Origin: Saprospiraceae bacterium
GTDB taxonomy: Bacteria > Bacteroidota > Bacteroidia > Chitinophagales > Saprospiraceae
Direction: 5' to 3'
DNA: 64,000 nt
NCBI GenBank assembly: GCA_020628095.1
Contig: JAHDFP010000008.1
Location: forward strand, 62,001-126,000
In this document: piece after piece, positions 59,336 to 64,000 of the stretch
Layout: every line of letters begins with the position of its first letter
Numbering within the stretch: the stretch's first letter is position 1
Program-made: the position numbers and the translations under genes
The notes under the pieces: generated by a model
What the model was told of the DNA's origin: nothing
What the model saw: the letters and a program-made list of their open reading frames with translations, nothing else
Databases searched by the model: none

Positions 59336-61003
59336 ATGAAAACAACAGAAGAACGTTTCAAAAACATGCATCTGCTATCGCGGCAAGAGCGGCGATCTCT
59401 AGCAGACGAATTACAAAGAACCAGACCCGATTTTCTTAAGCAATTCGCGCCCCCCTGGTGGTGGTGGCAACCTTGCAAAGTCAAAGTCCTCATTGTTACC
59501 GATGGTGGATTAAACTATGGCACGACGGGATTTGGTTTGTCAGAATTTTTAACTGCCTTTAATGAGCTAGAATCACAATCCTCTATCAACTATGAAGTCA
59601 CGCTCGCTCATAGAGGAACAATTATTAATTCGCCTAATCCAGTTGTCGTTAATCACATCAGTAACTTCAACTTTAACACCAGCGTTAATCTTCCCGATTT
59701 TGACCAGCTATGGATTTTTGGTATTGACTCGGGAGCAAGTATATCATCTGCAGAGCGCAATGCCATAGAAGCCTTTATGGATGGCGGAGGAGGTGTCTTC
59801 GCTACAGGTGACCATGGTACGCTCGGAGGTGCTATAGGACGAGACGTGGCCAGAATAAAAGACATGCGCTACTGGGATAATTTCCCTAACTCGGTAGACA
59901 GCGAAGTGGGCATGGGTAATAGGAGACGTAATGACACCAACCAGCCCGAAGCAGGCTCAGCAATTTCCAACTTTTTTGATAACCAATCCGATGATGTACC
60001 TCAGACTATTGCAGTGAGGACTTTCGGAGCAGGCATGCCCCACCCTCTTTTGTCTATATCGGCAAGCCTGAGACCATCTCGTATCATAGATGTGATGCCC
60101 GACCATCCGCATGAGGGAGAGTGCAAGCCTGAGACGAGTTTTACAGTCAATGGCACAACCGTTCCTACTCAGATCATCGCCACATCATTTGTAAGAGGAG
60201 GTAGCACCACCTACGGAGGAGCGGGCAAGGATGCCACAGAACCTCATTGCTTTCCATCTATTGCCGTATGGGATGGATGGCAAGCTAACGTTGGGCGTAT
60301 TGTCATAGATTCTACTTGGCATCATTTCGTCAATATTAATCTCAATGGTGTAGGTTCCGGTCCTTTTGGTGATATACCAGGACAAGAACCTGGACTAACT
60401 GCAACGGATTGGGTTGCCGTGCGACAATACTTTATGAATATTGCCACATGGATGTCACGGAGAAAATACTGGTGGTGCTGGAGACGAAGAATTTTATTCG
60501 AGTTACTTAATGATAGTCAGTTGATAGAAGCAAGTCTCGATAATCCATTAGAGGAAAGATCAAAAGTTTCTCTTGCTGATATCAATAGTATCGGTGCGCT
60601 GGCAGAAGAAATATTGGCGTCCAAATTTAATCCTGTATTTGCTAGAACATTTTTGCTGGAGATACTGGAAGAGGTCAATCCTAATCTTGCAACACAACTA
60701 GACGTTTGGTCTCCGATCAAATCCAAAAAAGCCAAAAGCTATTATCAGGAATGGATCAATTATGATCTTCTTCTCTATACGGCGATAGGCTCTGGGTTCT
60801 TATCTCTCAAGAATAACAAAGCCTTCTTGACGGACAAAAAGATTTCAGAAAAATCATTGACCAAAATAGATGGATTATTCTCTGAAGGCATGGAATATGG
60901 ATTTGCGATAGCTCTAAAAGATCTTGAGTCCAAGATGAGAAGCTCTATTAAGTCTATAAAAGCCGTTGGCAAAATAGATAAGCAAATCAAAAAGAAGAAG
61001 TGA
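59336..61003 (+). CDS. GATase1-like domain protein with C-terminal helical region
   Basis: 555 residues, no signal. Residues 50-270 look like a class-I glutamine amidotransferase/ThuA-like Rossmann fold: VLIVTDGGLNYG, the strand DQLWIFGIDSG and GGGVFATGDHGTLGG, where a nucleophile position holds His-Gly instead of Cys. A tryptophan-rich patch (PPWWWW, WWCWRRR) precedes and follows. The last 180 residues are helical and end in KKKK. GGGTAACACTT lies 44 bases upstream of the start, as before the patatin gene. Effector-like, unknown function. Confidence 0.55.
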   Translation: MKTTEERFKNMHLLSRQERRSLADELQRTRPDFLKQFAPPWWWWQPCKVKVLIVTDGGLNYGTTGFGLSEFLTAFNELESQSSINYEVTLAHRGTIINSPNPVVVNHISNFNFNTSVNLPDFDQLWIFGIDSGASISSAERNAIEAFMDGGGGVFATGDHGTLGGAIGRDVARIKDMRYWDNFPNSVDSEVGMGNRRRNDTNQPEAGSAISNFFDNQSDDVPQTIAVRTFGAGMPHPLLSISASLRPSRIIDVMPDHPHEGECKPETSFTVNGTTVPTQIIATSFVRGGSTTYGGAGKDATEPHCFPSIAVWDGWQANVGRIVIDSTWHHFVNINLNGVGSGPFGDIPGQEPGLTATDWVAVRQYFMNIATWMSRRKYWWCWRRRILFELLNDSQLIEASLDNPLEERSKVSLADINSIGALAEEILASKFNPVFARTFLLEILEEVNPNLATQLDVWSPIKSKKAKSYYQEWINYDLLLYTAIGSGFLSLKNNKAFLTDKKISEKSLTKIDGLFSEGMEYGFAIALKDLESKMRSSIKSIKAVGKIDKQIKKKK

Positions 61004-61057
61004 TCATCTGCAAGCGATTATAAAAGATTTCATTAATAATCGAATACTCAGCGAGGA

Positions 61058-61087
61058 AGAGGTGCTCATCAGAGCATCTCTTTTTTT
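61058..61087 (+). terminator. terminator after the 555-residue gene
   Basis: AGAGGTGCTC (61058-61067) pairs with GAGCATCTCT (61072-61081) with one wobble around ATCA, followed by a run of six T. Strong plus-strand intrinsic terminator. Confidence 0.85.
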
Positions 61088-61190
61088 ACCAGCTAAAAAT
61101 AATTTGACAAAAAAAACTGATGTCCGATTTGTGAGCATTTTATAAAATAAATTGCATAGTAAGATCAGATAACCAAAGAAACCAAAAAAG

Positions 61191-61565
61191 ATGATAGTAT
61201 TCAGACAAGGCTGGGATACAGCAGCAAATAATCCAGGCCAAGCCACCCCACAGGATATCGTGGACATGACCAATGCGATGGCCAAAAGAATATTAGACAC
61301 ACATAATCCTAATCAGCTAGCACTGCAACTTGCCGATGATGTAGAGTCAGATGACACCGTTGTCACGGTAATCAAAGGCATACATCAGTTAGAAAGATAT
61401 AAGGGTGTCTGGTGGGCGCATTATACCGTGGGCGACAACACAGGAAGGCAGGCCTTTCACCTATACCTCAGAACTGACCCTAACGACATTGCTAATTATC
61501 AAGAAAATGTCATCATCCTAAGTACCAACCTGATCAACGAAGGTGTGGTCTGGACTGAAGTATAA
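61191..61565 (+). CDS. hypothetical 124-residue protein
   Basis: 124 residues, soluble alpha/beta with a tryptophan-rich strand (GVWWAHYTVGD). No signal and no family recognised. It forms a pair with the following gene (31 bases apart), and both lie after the GATase-like gene behind its terminator. Confidence 0.6.
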   Translation: MIVFRQGWDTAANNPGQATPQDIVDMTNAMAKRILDTHNPNQLALQLADDVESDDTVVTVIKGIHQLERYKGVWWAHYTVGDNTGRQAFHLYLRTDPNDIANYQENVIILSTNLINEGVVWTEV

Positions 61566-61596
61566 AACAAATTTATAACCTAAAAAAATCAATATC

Positions 61597-61914
61597 ATGG
61601 CAGGATGTCCATCATTCAATGTAGATAACATCGACTCGCAACTTATAGAAAAAATAATCAGCGGGCTTACCAAAGCTGGAGCGACGATAACAGGAAATAA
61701 TCCGTGGAATGTCAATCTTAACCAACATGGTATCAAACTGGTGGCGGCTTGGAATCAAGACACACACGTAGCAGAAATAACGGTAACAGATAAAGCGTGG
61801 TACGTACCTTGCGGCAAAATAAAAGAAGAGATGATCAAAAGAATAAATGAAGCCAGAAACGGAGGCCTGATTAACGAGTCCCTATTTACTTTTGATTTTC
61901 CAGAGAATGTATAA
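61597..61914 (+). CDS. hypothetical 105-residue protein
   Basis: 105 residues, alpha/beta (KLVAAWNQDTHVAEITVTD), no signal. No family recognised. Second gene of the pair 61191-61914; small partner proteins of this kind often assist effectors, but nothing proves that here. Confidence 0.6.
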   Translation: MAGCPSFNVDNIDSQLIEKIISGLTKAGATITGNNPWNVNLNQHGIKLVAAWNQDTHVAEITVTDKAWYVPCGKIKEEMIKRINEARNGGLINESLFTFDFPENV

Positions 61915-62010
61915 AAGCTAATAATTATTATAAAATAACTTTATTAGAAAACTAATACGTATATCAACAGAATAACCAAGCTATAACCCTGATAAGACAA
62001 ATCAATTCCT

Positions 62011-62685
62011 ATGTTAGAAATACATAATCAAAAAAGTCAAGCAGAATTAATCTCTGCATCAGCACTGATGAAATCCGTCGGCATACTGGCCTTTGCCTTT
62101 CCGATAATTGTCGTCCTTGTCGCTGCGATATTCCAAAACTGCGAGCTGATACAAAACTCTATATCCGCATATTATCATACCGTCTCCAGGAATGTGTTCG
62201 TCGGTGTCTTATGTTCTATTGCATTCTCTTTATTCGCATACAAGGGCTATGATTCTCTGGACAATATCTTGGCTAACGTAGGAGCATTGTGCGCTTTAGG
62301 AATCGCTTTCTTTCCGACGTCTGTGGGAAAACCATTTACAGGGTGCATTCCCAAAGCGATAGAAACAGGAATAGATGGCAAAATACATTTTATCTGTGCG
62401 GCGGTGCTATTTATCCTTCTCGGTTATTTTTCCGCTTTTATGTTCACCAAGAGCGGCAGCACGATGACTAAGCAAAAAATCAAGCGTAACACCATATACA
62501 AAATCTGCGGCTACCTGATTTTCTTCTACATCTTCGTATTGATATTATATTACTTTGTACTACGCAATAATTTCCCGGCGATATCTAACTATAGACCAGT
62601 CTATGTCATGGAGACCTTATCACTCTGGACCTTCGCGACATCCTGGTTGACTAAAGGTGGTTTCTTTTTTAAGGATGTCAATTGA
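62011..62685 (+). CDS. DUF998-like membrane protein
   Basis: 224 residues, six transmembrane helices. The loop QNSISAYYHTVSRNVFVG is typical of DUF998/related membrane proteins, which are of unknown function. Followed by a strong terminator. Single-gene unit. Confidence 0.7.
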   Translation: MLEIHNQKSQAELISASALMKSVGILAFAFPIIVVLVAAIFQNCELIQNSISAYYHTVSRNVFVGVLCSIAFSLFAYKGYDSLDNILANVGALCALGIAFFPTSVGKPFTGCIPKAIETGIDGKIHFICAAVLFILLGYFSAFMFTKSGSTMTKQKIKRNTIYKICGYLIFFYIFVLILYYFVLRNNFPAISNYRPVYVMETLSLWTFATSWLTKGGFFFKDVN

Positions 62686-62764
62686 TGTCTGCAAAATATA
62701 ATCTGTAATCACGCAACAATATTTCATTGGCCCATTAAATATTTCCTCGCATTTAACCCCAAAA

Positions 62765-62792
62765 TGACCTTCCTCATGGGAGGTCAATTTTT
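62765..62792 (+). terminator. terminator after the DUF998-like gene
   Basis: TGACCTTCC (62765-62773) pairs with GGGAGGTCA (62778-62786, one G-T pair) around TCAT, then ATTTTT. A T-run also follows on the minus strand, so it may act both ways. Confidence 0.8.
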
Positions 62793-62887
62793 GTTGTGTG
62801 ATGATAGAAGAAACAATCTATCATATCGCCATTATCGATTTAAACTTTCAAGGATAAGACTTACTTTTACTTTAGAATTTTTAGATT

Positions 62888-63239
62888 ATGAAGTATTTGT
62901 ATTTGTTATTGGTCCTTTGTTTTATTGGATGTCAAGGAAAATATAACGATACAGAATTGACCAAGGAAATTCAATTAAGCATGAACTCAGAAATGAGACA
63001 CGATACAATACTTTTAGGGTATTACTATGGCATGTCAGAAAAGCAATTAGTACTACACAACAGAAGGCGTCATAAGGGGCACTGACGAGTTTCATATTAT
63101 TAAGGATAATATGCACATCGAAATATTAATAGGAATGCAAGATGTTCGCATTGTATATGAAGACCTAATAACTGAAAATAGAAAAGCGCAAATTATTAAG
63201 AACAAAAAGAAATCATTAGAAACATTAAAAGACTTATAA
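62888..63239 (+). pseudogene. lipoprotein gene with frameshift
   Basis: ATG 62888 opens a lipoprotein (LVLCFIGC) that ends after 65 residues in an unlike basic stretch. In the next frame from about 63050 a protein-like segment continues: YYTTEGVIRGTDEFHIIKDN, then MHIEILIGMQDVRIVYED and a lysine-rich end at TAA 63237-63239. The join is near 63045-63055, needing one base change. The intact product would be about 116 residues. It resembles its neighbour 63251-63697 in its signal (MKYLYLLL). Confidence 0.55.
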
Positions 63240-63250
63240 AATTGAGAACC

Positions 63251-63697
63251 ATGAAATATTTATACCTACTATTGGCATTAGCATTTGTTAGTTGTGACAA
63301 AGAGGAAACTCAGCAACAAATAGAACAAGATGACGCACAAGTCATTTTTAACGGTCAAACCTTCACTACTTTTGCAGCCGCGCTTGATCCTGTTACGATT
63401 AACGGATCTTTAAGGGCTTGGAATGTTGTTTTTGTTGGCAATTATTCCAATGGCCAAAGCATATCCATCGTAATTAACTCTAATTCCATCTTAAGTGAGG
63501 TAGAATCAATAAGCCAAACTATAGACATTGGGGATTCATGTGTTATTCCACATACTAAGGTCTTGGATTATAAGGTTAATAGGTTTGAAAAAATTGGTCT
63601 TGAATCACACGTAGGCGACTTGTTAATTATGACTGAATGCTCAGATGATGGCGAGATAACGGAATATCAATTTAAATGGAATCTACCTATTGAATAG
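63251..63697 (+). CDS. lipoprotein
   Basis: 148 residues from ATG 63251 (a TTG at 63242 gives three extra residues). Lipoprotein signal LALAFVSC, cysteine near 17, then an acidic Glu/Gln-rich spacer and a beta-rich domain. The start MKYLYLLL matches the broken gene before it, so they may be a duplicated pair. Unknown function. Confidence 0.65.
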   Translation: MKYLYLLLALAFVSCDKEETQQQIEQDDAQVIFNGQTFTTFAAALDPVTINGSLRAWNVVFVGNYSNGQSISIVINSNSILSEVESISQTIDIGDSCVIPHTKVLDYKVNRFEKIGLESHVGDLLIMTECSDDGEITEYQFKWNLPIE

Positions 63698-63699
63698 CA

Positions 63700-64000
63700 T
63701 TACCGATAACACCTGATCTTCGCTTCCTGAATACTGCCAATATTCCCATCCGTATTAACCTTGATTAGTTCTACGTTAGCACGACCATAGGGCGTATTAA
63801 TATACCAGCCACAGGGCGTATTATGCACCTTCTGCATCTCTTCACAGGTCATTTGCCAGCTTAGTTCTGTAATCTGGTATCGTTGATTTCCGTGGTTATT
63901 AGGATCACAGATAGACCAAAACTCATCATATAACTGCCCCTGGCTAAAGGTTTCGGTGTCGTGGTCGAATTTTGATACAGATAACGGATAGTTGTATTCG
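63700..64000 (-). CDS. C-terminal end of a cysteine-rich protein (cut by window end)
   Basis: A minus-strand frame open from the window edge to TAA 63702-63700 gives about 99 residues with four cysteines and clear protein character (YDEFWSICDPNNHGNQRY and CGWYINTPYGRANVELIKV). It converges with the lipoprotein gene and is rich in cysteine and aromatics, like the proteins of the phage-like module, so that module may continue beyond 64 kb. The start lies outside the window. Confidence 0.6.
   Translation of the reverse strand, partial: EYNYPLSVSKFDHDTETFSQGQLYDEFWSICDPNNHGNQRYQITELSWQMTCEEMQKVHNTPCGWYINTPYGRANVELIKVNTDGNIGSIQEAKIRCYR

Noticed and set aside
1-64000. CRISPR arrays, tRNA, rRNA, transposase and integrase genes
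   Set aside because: I looked for regular spaced repeats, tRNA T-loop patterns and DDE or tyrosine-recombinase motifs and saw none. SprB repeats are protein-level repeats, not arrays.

Overview
ORGANISM. The window reads as chromosomal DNA of a Bacteroidota bacterium, probably of the Saprospiria. The signs are the Bacteroidota-type -7 promoter element TANNTTTG, the order recF / DUF721 / pdhA / TPR protein / ribH, many lipoproteins, and SprB-type repeats as found in gliding adhesins. The species assignment is inference. No rRNA, tRNA, CRISPR array, integrase or transposase was recognised.

LAYOUT. (1) 0-4.8 kb holds housekeeping genes: DUF721 and recF, pdhA, a TPR anchor protein, ribH and a metallo-beta-lactamase-fold hydrolase. 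(2) 5-16.4 kb is an AT-rich accessory stretch with small membrane proteins, a macro-domain protein, DUF1877, GNAT and an AlkC-like repair protein, then a cupin/nitrilase/TPR group. It holds three broken genes: an amber-interrupted HEIGH protein, a frameshifted DUF4145 gene and a decayed calcineurin-type phosphoesterase. (3) 16.5-19.3 kb holds a metallopeptidase, a patatin phospholipase, a metzincin and a small exported protein, all on the minus strand. (4) 19.3-54.9 kb is dominated by a phage-related module on the minus strand: tail-fibre-like protein, haloperoxidase-like protein, a moron-like defence patch (22.7-25.5 kb), S8 peptidase, amidase, holin-like protein, several micro-genes, large cysteine-rich proteins, neck/tail-completion-like proteins, capsid, scaffold and portal. 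Four ordinary bacterial genes (flavin amine oxidase, acyltransferase, TrpF, TPR protein) sit between scaffold and portal. (5) 55-62.7 kb holds a cytosolic trypsin-like protease, a RloA/RloB (AbiL-type) pair, a second copy of the metallopeptidase family, a 555-aa GATase-like protein, two small proteins and a DUF998-like protein. (6) 62.9-64 kb holds a frameshifted lipoprotein, an intact lipoprotein and the end of another gene.

MAIN OBSERVATION. Seven minus-strand start regions of the phage-like module carry the same bipartite signal, AAYAAGTACC, then 13 or 14 bases, then TANNTTTG (one site reads CATATTTG). They lie before the haloperoxidase, a 111-aa protein, the scaffold, the SAP-like protein, the portal operon, the 996-aa protein and the RloA/RloB pair. 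This ties dispersed genes and a defence pair into one apparent regulon. Two sites lie so close to the ATG that leaderless transcripts are expected.

HOW IT MAY WORK TOGETHER (inference). The module has portal, scaffold, HK97-like capsid, neck and lysis genes, but no terminase and no tape-measure gene in 64 kb. Several products carry Sec or lipoprotein signals and most large ones are very rich in cysteine. It may be a decayed prophage, an unusual phage whose fibres imitate host surface proteins, or a domesticated particle. The capsid gene carries a one-base frameshift near its 3' end, which favours decay unless it is a sequencing error.
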